The translations under genes were made by a program, and so were the position numbers. Under the pieces are notes generated by a model, which had not been told where the DNA came from, did not search any database, and saw nothing but the letters and a program-made list of their open reading frames with translations. 64,000 bases of DNA. Origin: Gillisia mitskevichiae. Its GTDB lineage: Bacteria > Bacteroidota > Bacteroidia > Flavobacteriales > Flavobacteriaceae. Below are positions 46,894 through 56,266 of the stretch, one piece after another (the first letter of the stretch is position 1; every line of letters starts with the position of its first letter). The DNA is taken from positions 930,001 to 994,000 of the forward strand of contig NZ_RBLG01000002.1 in NCBI RefSeq assembly GCF_003634585.1. The letters are read 5' to 3'.

Positions 46894-47853
46894 TTATTGT
46901 TTTTTAAAGAATGAATCTACAAATTCAAATTTATTGAATACTTGAAGATCTTCCAATCCTTCCCCTACTCCAATATATTTAACAGGTATCTTAAACTGAT
47001 CACTAATTCCAATCACCACACCACCTTTTGCTGTTCCATCCAATTTAGTTACCGCAAGAGAAGTAACCTCTGTAGCTGCCGTGAATTGTTTTGCCTGTTC
47101 AAAAGCGTTCTGCCCTGTAGAACCATCTAGAACTAATAAAACTTCATGAGGTGCATTAGGAATCACTTTTTGCATTACCCTTTTCACTTTGGTAAGCTCG
47201 TTCATTAAATTCACTTTATTGTGTAATCTACCAGCGGTATCTATGATCACAACATCAACATTTTGTTTAACTGCACTCTCTACAGCATCAAAAGCAACAG
47301 ATGCGGGATCACTCCCCATTTGTTGTTTTACAATTGGCACTCCCGTTCTATCTGCCCAAACTTGAAGTTGATCTATAGCAGCAGCTCTAAAGGTATCTGC
47401 TGCCCCTAAAAGCACTTTCTTACCGTCCTTTTTAAATTGATGCGCCAGTTTTCCAATAGTTGTGGTTTTACCAACCCCATTTACACCTACCACCATTATT
47501 ACATAGGGCTTGCTGGAATTATTAAAATCAAATCCATTGCCAGAACCTGTTTCTGTTTCAGAAAGTAAGCCTGCAATTTCTTCTCTTAAAATCTCATTAA
47601 GTTCGGCTGTCCCTAAGTATTTATCTCGTTCTACCCGCTCTTCTATTCTCTTTATTATTTTAATAGTGGTTGCAACACCAACATCACTACTTACCAATAC
47701 ATCTTCCAGATCATCTAAAACATCTTCGTCTACCGTAGACTTCCCGGCAACAGCTTTACTCATTTTAGAAAGAAAGGTGGTCTTAGACTTCTCTAATCCT
47801 TTATCTAGGGTTTCTTTTTTCTCTTTGGAAAATATTTTTTTAAATAAACTCAT
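46894..47853 (-). CDS. ftsY: Signal recognition particle receptor FtsY
   Basis: A 319-residue SRP-GTPase that docks ribosome-SRP complexes at the inner membrane. NG domain: P-loop GVNGVGKT at 123-130, DTFRAAAIDQL, DTAGR, and TKLDGTAKGG. The A domain is very short, as usual in Bacteroidota. It lies downstream of the rpmB-rpmG-DUF4295 cluster, an order conserved in this phylum; a terminator separates them. Confidence 0.97.
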   Translation of the reverse strand: MSLFKKIFSKEKKETLDKGLEKSKTTFLSKMSKAVAGKSTVDEDVLDDLEDVLVSSDVGVATTIKIIKRIEERVERDKYLGTAELNEILREEIAGLLSETETGSGNGFDFNNSSKPYVIMVVGVNGVGKTTTIGKLAHQFKKDGKKVLLGAADTFRAAAIDQLQVWADRTGVPIVKQQMGSDPASVAFDAVESAVKQNVDVVIIDTAGRLHNKVNLMNELTKVKRVMQKVIPNAPHEVLLVLDGSTGQNAFEQAKQFTAATEVTSLAVTKLDGTAKGGVVIGISDQFKIPVKYIGVGEGLEDLQVFNKFEFVDSFFKKQ

Positions 47854-47928
47854 TTCTATTGGAAGGTTTTCTTGCTGAAATTAAACCAAGGATCAGCATA
47901 AATTCATGCGTAAATATACATAAAAAGA

Positions 47929-47960
47929 AAAAGCCGTCCAGATGGCTCAGGACGGCTTTT
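47929..47960 (-). terminator. Terminator after the DUF4295 gene
   Basis: Stem AAAAGCCGTCC/GGACGGCTTTT around a 10-base loop. It lies 19 bp past the DUF4295 stop on the minus strand and ends with T bases. Transcription of ftsY would then need read-through or its own promoter. Confidence 0.8.
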
Positions 47961-47978
47961 AAAATATTTTAGGATGAC

Positions 47979-48131
47979 TTATTTCTTAGCTAAAAAGTCA
48001 TTTACCATTTCTGGTGCCATTATACTTTCAACAAAAGTATAAGAACCAGTTTTTGGAGATTTCACCATTTTAACGGCTTTAGATAATCTCTTAGATCCAG
48101 TTTGTAACGATGCTACTGATTTTTTTGCCAT
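47979..48131 (-). CDS. DUF4295 small ribosome-linked protein (50 aa)
   Basis: A 50-residue basic protein: MAKKSVASLQTGSKRLSKAV, then KMVKSPKTGSYTFVE and an end LAKK. It matches DUF4295, found in Bacteroidota right after rpmG. It is probably ribosome-associated, but this is a context inference. It is 9 bp after rpmG. Confidence 0.88.
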   Translation of the reverse strand: MAKKSVASLQTGSKRLSKAVKMVKSPKTGSYTFVESIMAPEMVNDFLAKK

Positions 48132-48140
48132 GACTTATAC

Positions 48141-48323
48141 TTATTTAATTTCTTTATGAACCGTCATTTTCTTAAGAATTGGGTTAAATTTCTTTAACTC
48201 CAATCTATCTGGCGTGTTCTTTTTATTTTTTGTTGATATATATCTAGAAGTACCCGCTTTTCCGGATTCTTTGTGTTCTGTACACTCTAAGATAACTTGT
48301 ATTCTATTGCCTTTCTTTGCCAT
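48141..48323 (-). CDS. rpmG: Large-subunit ribosomal protein L33
   Basis: A 60-residue protein with the L33 pattern [20 protein letters not shown] and [17 protein letters not shown]. Cytoplasmic, part of the 50S subunit. Cys at residue 14 only, so the zinc-free form. It follows rpmB by 25 bp. Confidence 0.97.
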   Translation of the reverse strand: MAKKGNRIQVILECTEHKESGKAGTSRYISTKNKKNTPDRLELKKFNPILKKMTVHKEIK

Positions 48324-48348
48324 TTTTCCGTGTCTTTATGGTTGAGGA

Positions 48349-48588
48349 TTATTTGTTTAAAAATCCTTTTTCTCTAGCTTCTTTCATGACAGCAGAGATC
48401 CCTTTTTTATTGATGTTCTTTAATGCAGAAGCAGATATTTTTAGGGTTACCCACTTATCTTCTTCAGGAATATAAAAACGTTTTTTTAATAAATTGATAT
48501 TAAATTTACGTTTAGTTTTATTCATGGCGTGAGAAACATTGTTCCCAACCATTGCTTTTTTACCAGTAAGTTCACAAACTCTTGACAT
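48349..48588 (-). CDS. rpmB: Large-subunit ribosomal protein L28
   Basis: A 79-residue protein starting [20 protein letters not shown], the L28 signature. The zinc-binding cysteine set is incomplete (only one Cys), so the zinc-free form. First gene of the ribosomal cluster; cinA lies 159 bp downstream of nothing shared, so a promoter is expected in the gap before rpmB. Confidence 0.97.
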   Translation of the reverse strand: MSRVCELTGKKAMVGNNVSHAMNKTKRKFNINLLKKRFYIPEEDKWVTLKISASALKNINKKGISAVMKEAREKGFLNK

Positions 48589-48747
48589 TGCTCTAATCTT
48601 TATCTTGTTATTTCAAAACAGGCTGCAAATTAACGATTTTTTTAAGTAACTGCCAACATAAAAATAAAAATATTTTATAGCTTATTTCCTGTTTATCATT
48701 GAGATGCGTTCTAGTTGTTTTGGTGTCAAATACTTCTGAAGAAAATT

Positions 48748-49998
48748 TTATTTAGAAATTAGCTCTTTTAGCAACATTTCCAAGGCTTTATTCGCCGCTT
48801 TTTTAACTACTTGCTCTCTATTTCTTCCAAATTTAAATTCTTCAGAAAAAACTTTCTCTGGAGTGGCAATACCAATAAACACCGTTCCTACATCTTTATC
48901 ACTATCTCCTTTATCTGGGCCAGCATTTCCCGTCGTGGAAATAGCATAATCCGATTTAAAAATAAGCCTCGAATTCCTCGCCATTTCTTCTGCAACCTCT
49001 GCACTAACCACCGTATTTTTTTCTATAATAGCATGAGGAACACTTAAAATATCCTCTTTAGCTTTTGTTGCATAAGTAACAATTCCACCCTTAAAGTAGG
49101 TAGAAGCTCCTGGATTTTTAGTGAATTTAGTTGCCAACTCTCCTCCGGTACAACTTTCTGCAACAGATAAAAAATGATTTTTAGTATTTAATAATTCCCT
49201 TATTGTAATGGTTATATCTTCATTCTCTCCATTAACATCTGCAATTATATCTTCTAAGATTGGGTAAATCTTTTCAAATTCTTGCTCAATAGAAAATTTA
49301 AGATCTTCCTCATTTAATCCCTTTCCAGAAAGTCTTAACCTAACAGTCCCAAAACTTGGCAAATAAGCCAGCTTAATATGAACAGGTAGATTATTCTCCC
49401 AATCCTCTAATCTCTGAGCAATAGCACTTTCTCCTAAACCATAAGTTCTAATTGTCTTATGATAAATAAATGGTCTCTTAAACTCCTTAATTAATCTTGG
49501 CAAAACTTCTCGTTCCATCAAAGATTTCATCTCGAACGGCACTCCAGGCATGGCAATAAACACCTTTTCTGCATTTTTCATCCATAAACCAGGAGCTGTC
49601 CCGTACTCGTTATGTAAAGCAATTGCTTTGGACGGCATAAGCGCCTGTTCTCTATTAAGATCTGAGATAGGTGTAGTAACATATTTCTCAAAAAGAAATT
49701 CTATATGCCTCAAAACAGCATCATCTCTTACGAGTGAATCTCCAAAAAACTCACATAATACCTTTTTGGTGATATCATCTTTAGTAGGACCCAATCCGCC
49801 AGTGATCAATATGATATCTGCGCGTTTAGAAGCCTCTTTAAGCGTAGTAAGTATATGTTCGTGTTCATCTTCCACAGATGTAATTTGATGAACAGATACA
49901 CCAATTTTATTAAGTTCTTGGGCAATATGTGCAGAATTTGTATCTACAATCTGACCAATGAGAATCTCATCTCCAATTGTAATAATTTCTGCAATCAT
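48748..49998 (-). CDS. cinA: CinA-family nicotinamide-nucleotide amidase / competence-damage protein
   Basis: A 416-residue two-domain protein. The N-terminal molybdopterin-binding-like (COG1058) domain has [20 protein letters not shown] and [13 protein letters not shown]. The C-terminal CinA domain has [14 protein letters not shown] with the catalytic Ser, and [12 protein letters not shown]. It recycles NMN in the pyridine nucleotide cycle. Its ATG shares the final A of the HPt gene stop (TAATG), so the genes are coupled. Confidence 0.95.
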   Translation of the reverse strand: MIAEIITIGDEILIGQIVDTNSAHIAQELNKIGVSVHQITSVEDEHEHILTTLKEASKRADIILITGGLGPTKDDITKKVLCEFFGDSLVRDDAVLRHIEFLFEKYVTTPISDLNREQALMPSKAIALHNEYGTAPGLWMKNAEKVFIAMPGVPFEMKSLMEREVLPRLIKEFKRPFIYHKTIRTYGLGESAIAQRLEDWENNLPVHIKLAYLPSFGTVRLRLSGKGLNEEDLKFSIEQEFEKIYPILEDIIADVNGENEDITITIRELLNTKNHFLSVAESCTGGELATKFTKNPGASTYFKGGIVTYATKAKEDILSVPHAIIEKNTVVSAEVAEEMARNSRLIFKSDYAISTTGNAGPDKGDSDKDVGTVFIGIATPEKVFSEEFKFGRNREQVVKKAANKALEMLLKELISK

Positions 49999-50336
49999 TA
50001 GAGCGCAAAATCATTTTTCAACTCTCGTTCTGCCAATCTAACCTTAGCGGCTATCTTTTCTCCTGCATCACGAGCATTTGTTTCCCGCTCCTTACCTTTA
50101 GACCATGCCTCGATCAATAATATATTATCCATTTGATTCAAACCAAAAAGCTGTAGATTAGGTTTCATCTTATGGGCAAATTGATACGCTAATGCGGGAT
50201 TACTACTAGAAATAGCTTCTGACATTGACGCCACATCTGGTGGGATCTCTTCTAAAAAAGTTTGAACAATGATCTTCACAAAATCATCATCTCCACCGGC
50301 CATCTCTATTACGTCGTCTAAGTTGTAGTTCTTCAT
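49998..50336 (-). CDS. Stand-alone histidine phosphotransfer (HPt) protein
   Basis: A 112-residue helical protein with the HPt motif [12 protein letters not shown], where His55 is the likely phosphorylated residue. It has no kinase or receiver domain and no obvious partner nearby. It sits between the FAH-family gene (adjacent) and cinA (overlapping). HPt proteins relay phosphate in multistep two-component systems; the partners must be elsewhere. Confidence 0.88.
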   Translation of the reverse strand: MKNYNLDDVIEMAGGDDDFVKIIVQTFLEEIPPDVASMSEAISSSNPALAYQFAHKMKPNLQLFGLNQMDNILLIEAWSKGKERETNARDAGEKIAAKVRLAERELKNDFAL

Positions 50337-50951
50337 TTATTTTACCTGTATTGAAAATAGTTGATCTTCTTCTATTCGTCCAGTTAAGACATCGTTAACC
50401 TCAACCTTACCAACTCCTTCTGGAGTTCCTGTAAAAATAATATCACCAATTTTTAAAGTGAAATATTTCGAGACATAAGAAATAATCTCATCTATTTTCC
50501 ACAACATATCACTGGTATTACCCGTTTGCACCGGTTCATTATTTTTAAGCAAGCTAAAGTTAATATTATTTAGGTGGGAAAAGGAATTTTTATCTATCCA
50601 TTTTTCTCCAATCACAGCTGCACCATCAAAACCTTTGGCCTTTTCCCATGGCAAACCTTTATCTTTTAATTTTTGCTGAAGGTCCCTAGCGGTAAAATCT
50701 ATACCTAACCCAATCTCATTGTAATATTTGTGGGCATATTGCTCTTCAATATACTTCCCAACCCTATTTATTTTTACCAATATTTCCACTTCATAGTGAA
50801 CATCATTACTGAAGTCTGGTATAAAAAATGGCTGCTTTTTTAAAAGAATTGAAGTATCTGGCTTTAAAAATATAACCGGCTCTTCTGGCTTTTCATTTTT
50901 TAGTTCTGAAATGTGGGCACTATAGTTTCTCCCAATGCAAATAATTTTCAT
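50337..50951 (-). CDS. Fumarylacetoacetate-hydrolase-family protein (acylpyruvate hydrolase-like)
   Basis: A 204-residue protein with the FAH fold: IGRNYSAHISEL, HYEVEILVKINRVGK with the metal-binding acidic residues, then GLGIDFTARDLQQ, and IIFTGTPEGVGKV. The length is that of YcgM-type acylpyruvases or oxaloacetate tautomerases. The substrate is not certain. It lies 9 bp after the exonuclease gene. Confidence 0.88.
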   Translation of the reverse strand: MKIICIGRNYSAHISELKNEKPEEPVIFLKPDTSILLKKQPFFIPDFSNDVHYEVEILVKINRVGKYIEEQYAHKYYNEIGLGIDFTARDLQQKLKDKGLPWEKAKGFDGAAVIGEKWIDKNSFSHLNNINFSLLKNNEPVQTGNTSDMLWKIDEIISYVSKYFTLKIGDIIFTGTPEGVGKVEVNDVLTGRIEEDQLFSIQVK

Positions 50952-50960
50952 ATAAGCCCG

Positions 50961-51737
50961 CTATTTCACTTTTGTATTCAGTTTTCTTAATTTAATCCCA
51001 GTGAGGATCTTCTTAGTATATAATGGAAAGTCAGCATTTTGGATCCATCCGAAATAGCCAGGCTCCTCATCTAATACTTTGGAGACATGTTTCCCTTTGT
51101 ATTTCCCAAAAGCAAATACCTCTTCCCCTTTTTTATCGAAAGCAATAAAACCTGCAAAGTCTGCAAATTTTCTTCTTTCACTGTATTTAGAAAGCCAAGA
51201 CATATCGTTCTCTAAATCTTCATATTTGTCTAACTGAGATTTTAAAACCTCGTAGGTTGCATTTGTATCTGCTTCTGCTCCATGAGCTCCTTCAAGATCC
51301 TTATCACAGTAGAATTTATATGCCGCAGATAATGTTCTTTGTTCCATTTTATGGAAGATGGTTTGTACATCTACCGAAGCTTGATTTTTCATGTCGAAAT
51401 CTACATCTGCTCGCAATAATTCTTCAGCAAGCAATGGAATATCAAACCTGTTAGAATTATAACCCCCTAAATCGCAACCTTTAATCATTTCGTAGATTTT
51501 TGGAGCCAAGACTTTAAAGGTTGGTTCATTTGCTACTTTTTCATTAGAAATCCCGTGTATAGCAATTACCTCAGCCGGAATATCCATTTCAGGATTTACC
51601 AACCAGGTTTTACTTTCTTTATTCCCATTAGGAAATACTTTTAAAATAGAAATTTCAACAATTCTATCCTTAGCTACATTTGTTCCAGTAGTCTCAAGAT
51701 CGAAAAAGCAAATTGGTTTTGTGAGTTTTAACTCCAT
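50961..51737 (-). CDS. DEDDh 3'-5' exonuclease (DnaQ-like)
   Basis: A 258-residue protein with Exo I FFDLETTG (Asp13, Glu15), Exo II in LGGYNSNRFDIPLL, and Exo III with HGAEADTNATY. After the nuclease domain comes a small C-terminal module with FAFGKYKGKHVSKVL, seen in flavobacterial homologues. It may proofread or process DNA/RNA ends. First gene of a run to cinA. Confidence 0.92.
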   Translation of the reverse strand: MELKLTKPICFFDLETTGTNVAKDRIVEISILKVFPNGNKESKTWLVNPEMDIPAEVIAIHGISNEKVANEPTFKVLAPKIYEMIKGCDLGGYNSNRFDIPLLAEELLRADVDFDMKNQASVDVQTIFHKMEQRTLSAAYKFYCDKDLEGAHGAEADTNATYEVLKSQLDKYEDLENDMSWLSKYSERRKFADFAGFIAFDKKGEEVFAFGKYKGKHVSKVLDEEPGYFGWIQNADFPLYTKKILTGIKLRKLNTKVK

Positions 51738-51839
51738 AAAATTAGATGATTTTTGTAAAGGTACTATATTTTGAATGTTCTAAAAATTCAAAGTCATCTT
51801 CTATTTCAATTGATCCCTAATCTGATCTTCAGGAAAATT

Positions 51840-51884
51840 AAAAGCCACGAATACTTCAAGATTCATGAAGTATTCGTGGCTTTT
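51840..51884 (-). terminator. Terminator of the E2 acyltransferase gene
   Basis: A 19-bp perfect stem (AAAAGCCACGAATACTTCA and its complement) with a 7-base loop and T-run, 55 bp past the E2 stop on the minus strand. Confidence 0.92.
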
Positions 51885-51938
51885 TAAGCTTATATATATT
51901 TACTAATAAGAACCCCTTTACGAACTTCTTATTAGGCT

Positions 51939-53255
51939 TTAAACTTCTCTATTTTTATCAAAAGCTTCCAGATACTGCGCAACACGTTGCACAAATTGTC
52001 CTCCTAATGCTCCATTTACAACACGGTGGTCATAACTATGTGATAAGAACATTTTATAACGAATACCTATAAAATCCCCTTCAGGAGTTTCAATAACTGC
52101 TGGCACCTTTCTAATAGCTCCAAGAGCTAAAATAGCTACTTGTGGCTGATTTATAATTGGAGTTCCCATGATGCTTCCAAACGTACCAACATTCGTTACA
52201 GTATAAGTTCCTCCCTGAATATCATCTGGCTTTAATTTATTCTCACGAGCTCTATTTGCAAGATCATTCACAGCTTTTGCCATTCCCACAAGATTCAATC
52301 TATCGGCATTTTTAATAACCGGTACGATTAAATCTCCATTTCCAAGAGCAGCAGCCATTCCAAGATTTATATTTTTTCTTTTAATGATCTTATCACCATC
52401 TAGAGCGATATTTATCATTGGGAAATCCTTGATCGCCTTTGCAACAGCTTCCATAAAGATTGGAGTGAAAGTAAGTTTCTCTCCTTCTCTCTTCTCAAAA
52501 GCTGTCTTATTTTTGCTTCTCCAATTCCAAATATTGGTTACATCTACTTCTATGAAAGATTGTACATGCGCAGAGGTTTGAACACTCTCCACCATATGGT
52601 GAGCGATCATTTTACCCATTCTACTCATTTCAATGATCTCATCGCCACCGTTAACACTTACAGGTGCAGATGGCTTCTTAGCTACCGGTGCAGATGGAGC
52701 TGGAGCTGGAGCAGAAACTCCCGCCGTAGATTTTGGTTGAGAAGATCTTTCTTCTAAATATCCTAAAATATCATTTTTTGTAACTCTTTCGTCTTTCCCA
52801 GTACCCTTCAGTTTTTCTAATTCCTGTAAAGAAACACCTTCTTTCTTTGCTATATTCTTAACTAAAGGGGAATAGAATTTTGTCGAATCAGAGAAATCTT
52901 CTGTAGAAGTTTCTGAAGCGCTTTTAGCTGAAGTCACCAATTCTTCTGCTTCCTCTACCAATGCACCTTCCGGTTTTTTAGTTTCAGCTGCTGGCGCCTT
53001 AGTATCGTCTCCACCTTCTGTTTCGATTATTGCAATAGTTTGCCCAACTTGCACAACATCATCTGGCCCAAAAAGTTTTTCAATAAGCACACCATCCACC
53101 TCACTTGGAACTTCACTGTCAACTTTATCTGTTGCTATCTCCAATACTGCCTCATCTGCTTCAATAGTATCTCCAACTTCTTTTAACCAGCTAGTGATTG
53201 TTGCTTCTGCGACGCTTTCCCCCATTTTGGGTAACTTAAGTTCAAACTTTGCCAT
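51939..53255 (-). CDS. Dihydrolipoamide acyltransferase (E2) of a 2-oxo acid dehydrogenase
   Basis: A 438-residue E2. The lipoyl domain carries EIATDKVDSEVPSEV with the lipoylated Lys near residue 44. A subunit-binding domain follows (SPLVKNIAKKEGVSLQELEK) near residue 130, with Ala/Pro linkers. The catalytic domain covers about 210-438. Its active-site motif reads DHRVVNGALGG, with Asn where many E2s have Asp. It is probably part of a branched-chain or pyruvate/2-oxoglutarate complex; which one is not decidable. Stand-alone. Confidence 0.93.
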   Translation of the reverse strand: MAKFELKLPKMGESVAEATITSWLKEVGDTIEADEAVLEIATDKVDSEVPSEVDGVLIEKLFGPDDVVQVGQTIAIIETEGGDDTKAPAAETKKPEGALVEEAEELVTSAKSASETSTEDFSDSTKFYSPLVKNIAKKEGVSLQELEKLKGTGKDERVTKNDILGYLEERSSQPKSTAGVSAPAPAPSAPVAKKPSAPVSVNGGDEIIEMSRMGKMIAHHMVESVQTSAHVQSFIEVDVTNIWNWRSKNKTAFEKREGEKLTFTPIFMEAVAKAIKDFPMINIALDGDKIIKRKNINLGMAAALGNGDLIVPVIKNADRLNLVGMAKAVNDLANRARENKLKPDDIQGGTYTVTNVGTFGSIMGTPIINQPQVAILALGAIRKVPAVIETPEGDFIGIRYKMFLSHSYDHRVVNGALGGQFVQRVAQYLEAFDKNREV

Positions 53256-53457
53256 ATTATTATCTCAACGATGTTTTTTATAATTCTGATTGCGAAATTA
53301 CTCAATTTAACACTTCAGAAGTATTAAATATGTAATAAAATTATTTTTTGAGTTGAATTCAACCTTAAAATAACACATTCTGATGCTGGTAAATTTACAA
53401 TTATGATCCTTTAAAGTAAAGGGATAAGACTCATTTAAATTAAATCTACCATAGCAT

Positions 53458-54075
53458 TTAGCTTTTTAAAGAACTTTCAAAAGGAATTCTATTGGTAATA
53501 CTTCTCCCTAAAGTAACCTCATCTGCATATTCTAATTCGTCTCCCACAGAAATCCCTCTTGCAATAGTAGAAGTCTTAATCTCTATTCCTTCCAGTTGCC
53601 TAAAAATATAAAAATTGGTGGTATCGCCTTCTAAAGTACTGCTAAGAGCAAAAATAATCTCTTTAACCTCTCCTTCTTTCACCTTATCTATTAAAGATTT
53701 TATGGTTAACTGCGATGGTCCAATCCCGTCCATAGGACTTATTTTACCTCCCAACACATGATATAATCCGCGATATTGACCTGTATTCTCTATAGCCATT
53801 ACGTCCCTTATGTCTTCTACCACACAAACTAATTCTCTGGTTCTATTAGGATTCGCGCAAATCTCGCAAATCTCGGTATCGCTAATATTATGACAATTCT
53901 TGCATAATTTAATATTCGCTTTTAAATCTAATAAGGCTTCTGCGAGTTGCTGAGTTTGAGTTGCGGGTTGCTTAAGTAAATGTAATACCAATCTCAATGC
54001 GGTACGTTTACCAATACCAGGTAACTGTGACATTTCTGCCACTGCTTGTTCCAATAGTTTTGAAGAAAAATCCAT
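53458..54075 (-). CDS. recR: Recombination protein RecR
   Basis: A 205-residue protein with a helix-hairpin-helix start ([17 protein letters not shown]), a four-Cys zinc finger (Cys58, 61, 70, 73), and a Toprim domain ([14 protein letters not shown]). It loads RecA in gap repair with RecFO. Complete. Confidence 0.97.
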   Translation of the reverse strand: MDFSSKLLEQAVAEMSQLPGIGKRTALRLVLHLLKQPATQTQQLAEALLDLKANIKLCKNCHNISDTEICEICANPNRTRELVCVVEDIRDVMAIENTGQYRGLYHVLGGKISPMDGIGPSQLTIKSLIDKVKEGEVKEIIFALSSTLEGDTTNFYIFRQLEGIEIKTSTIARGISVGDELEYADEVTLGRSITNRIPFESSLKS

Positions 54076-54180
54076 GGTTCAAAATTACATTTTTTATAGG
54101 ATACTTCTAAATATTAGATGGCTAACCTAATTAAGAACTTATAGCATTAATTTGTAATTTGGCCCCGAAATTAAAATTCT

Positions 54181-55626
54181 ATGCAACCAGCTTACATCCT
54201 ACTGTTAATAGCTTCTTATTTTGGAGCCCTATTAATAATCTCTTACTTTACCGGCAAAAATTCTAACAACGATGCCTTTTTCAAAGCAAATAGACAATCT
54301 CCCTGGTATGTTGTTGCTTTTGGAATGATTGGAGCATCTCTTAGTGGAGTTACTTTTATATCTGTTCCTGGATGGGTAGAAGCCAGCCAGTTTAGCTATA
54401 TGCAGGTGGTTTTAGGATATATAGTAGGATATGCAGTAATTGGACTGGTTTTACTCCCACTATATTATAAAATGAACCTGACCTCCATTTATACTTATTT
54501 GGAAAGTAGGTTTGGTAGATACTCTTATAAAACAGGGGCATCCTTCTTCCTTTTATCCCGAATTGTAGGTGCTAGTTTTAGACTCTTTCTAGTAGCCAAT
54601 GTGTTGCAAATAATTCTCTTTGACACCTTGGGAATTCCTTTTTGGGCCACCGTTGTTATGACCATCGCCTTAATTTGGCTTTACACTTTTAAATCTGGTA
54701 TAAAAACCATTGTTTATACAGATACATTACAAACGCTATGCATGCTAATTGCTGTGGGAGTAAGTATATATTATGTTTCAGATAGTTTAGGCATTCAAGG
54801 AAGCAATTTAATTGGGCATATTGCCGATAGTGATTTTTCTAAAATGTTCTTTTTTGATGATTTTAAAAGTGCTGACTATTTCTGGAAACAATTTATTTCC
54901 GGAGCTTTTATTGCGATCGTGATGACAGGTTTAGATCAAGATATGATGCAAAAAAATCTTACTTGTAGAAATCTAAAAGATGCACAAAAGAACATGTTCT
55001 GGTTTACCATCGTACTGACTTTTGTGAATTTGCTGTTTTTGGCATTGGGGATGTTACTAACAGAATATGCCAGATTAAATGGCATAGATGCTTTTAAAGA
55101 TGATCTATTTCCAGTGATCGCAACTCAAAGTGGATTAGGAATAGGAATTGCCACTTTCTTTATACTCGGACTCATTGCAGCAGCTTACAGTAGCGCAGAT
55201 AGTGCACTAACCTCACTTACCACTTCCTTTAGTATAGACATTTTAGATATTGAAAAAAGATATGAACTTGCAAAACAGGAAATTGTTAGAAAGCGAATTC
55301 ATGTTACGGTTTCTATTGTACTAATACTTGTAATTGTAAGTTTTAAATATATAATTAAAGATGAAAGCGTAATTGCTAAACTCTTTGTATTTGCTGGTTA
55401 TACTTATGGGCCATTATTAGGTCTTTATAGCTTTGGTCTTTTCACTAAATGGTTGGTGAAGGATAAATTGGTTCCAATAATAGCAATTTTATCTCCAATT
55501 GTTTGCTACCTCATTAGCATGAACAGTGAAGCTTGGTTTGGATTTGAATTTGGCTTTTTTGTGCTTATTCTAAACGGAGCACTAACCTTTTTAGGATTAA
55601 TATTGATTCGTAGAAAGCATGACTAG
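54181..55626 (+). CDS. Sodium:solute symporter (SSS family)
   Basis: A 481-residue transporter with about 13 transmembrane helices. SSS features include the start YFTGKNSNNDAFFKANRQSP, SGVTFISVPGWVE, and TGLDQDMMQKNLTCRN in the middle. The substrate is not clear. It is divergent from recR and overlaps the end of the CoA-binding gene by 30 bp tail to tail. Confidence 0.93.
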   Translation: MQPAYILLLIASYFGALLIISYFTGKNSNNDAFFKANRQSPWYVVAFGMIGASLSGVTFISVPGWVEASQFSYMQVVLGYIVGYAVIGLVLLPLYYKMNLTSIYTYLESRFGRYSYKTGASFFLLSRIVGASFRLFLVANVLQIILFDTLGIPFWATVVMTIALIWLYTFKSGIKTIVYTDTLQTLCMLIAVGVSIYYVSDSLGIQGSNLIGHIADSDFSKMFFFDDFKSADYFWKQFISGAFIAIVMTGLDQDMMQKNLTCRNLKDAQKNMFWFTIVLTFVNLLFLALGMLLTEYARLNGIDAFKDDLFPVIATQSGLGIGIATFFILGLIAAAYSSADSALTSLTTSFSIDILDIEKRYELAKQEIVRKRIHVTVSIVLILVIVSFKYIIKDESVIAKLFVFAGYTYGPLLGLYSFGLFTKWLVKDKLVPIIAILSPIVCYLISMNSEAWFGFEFGFFVLILNGALTFLGLILIRRKHD

Positions 55627-55959
55627 CGTACATGCATTCTGGAATTCAATATTATTTTTAGTAAGTAGCTTATATAACTCAGGGTTCTCTGTCCCCGGAT
55701 TAAAAATCACCCTATTTGGCTGTAAATCGATGATATAATCGTAATAAGCTTCCTGCCTTTTTGCGTTTAGATATAGGGTTATGGTATCTATATTCTCAAA
55801 ATCTACCATTTCTGTATTAATGGTCACCCCATTTACAGTTCCTTCTCTTAAACCTACTGCCTCTGTTATTATATTTTTCCGTACAAGACGCTCTATAGCC
55901 AAATTGGAATAACGAGTTGGATTTAGAGAAGCTCCAAGTACTAAAGTTTTCTTTTTCAT
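55597..55959 (-). CDS. CoA-binding (Rossmann-fold) protein
   Basis: About 120 residues. The ATG at 55959 (MKKKTLVLGASLNPTRYSN) is preferred over one 9 bases upstream. A Rossmann-like CoA-binding domain has VLGASLNPTRYSNLA and FNPGTENPELYKLL. Homologues are YccU/YneT-like. Its end overlaps the symporter end by 30 bp on the other strand. Function unclear. Confidence 0.85.
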   Translation of the reverse strand: MKKKTLVLGASLNPTRYSNLAIERLVRKNIITEAVGLREGTVNGVTINTEMVDFENIDTITLYLNAKRQEAYYDYIIDLQPNRVIFNPGTENPELYKLLTKNNIEFQNACTLVMLSTNQY

Positions 55960-56032
55960 AGAATTCAAAGTTAATATTTACCTGAGAGTGTAACAAATTA
56001 AAATTGCAACCGTCTATTATATAAGGACATCT

Positions 56033-56111
56033 GTAAACGAAACACTTTGATGGTAGTGTTTTATAAGTTTACGATTTTAAACCCATCTTCGCAGGGAAGA
56101 TGGGTTTTTTT
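56033..56111 (+). ncRNA. Candidate small RNA ending in a strong terminator
   Basis: A hairpin with outer arms GTAAAC/GTTTAC and inner arms AAACACT/AGTGTTT (56033-56072) is followed closely by a 12-bp perfect stem AAACCCATCTTC/GAAGATGGGTTT and a T-run (56079-56111). No plus-strand gene precedes it: the symporter ends at 55626 and the CoA gene faces the other way. The terminator therefore looks like the end of an unseen short transcript. No known RNA family is recognised. Confidence 0.35.
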
Positions 56112-56266
56112 ATAAAATTATGTAACAATCTTCAAATTGAGTCGTCTATTAGATAGAGTGAAATGCCGGAAGGCCTTTTTTTAGTTCAGTTTATTATGCA
56201 TTGCAAGCTACCTTGCTTAATATATAGTTTTTTAACATCAATCATCAACATCAACATCAATCAAAA

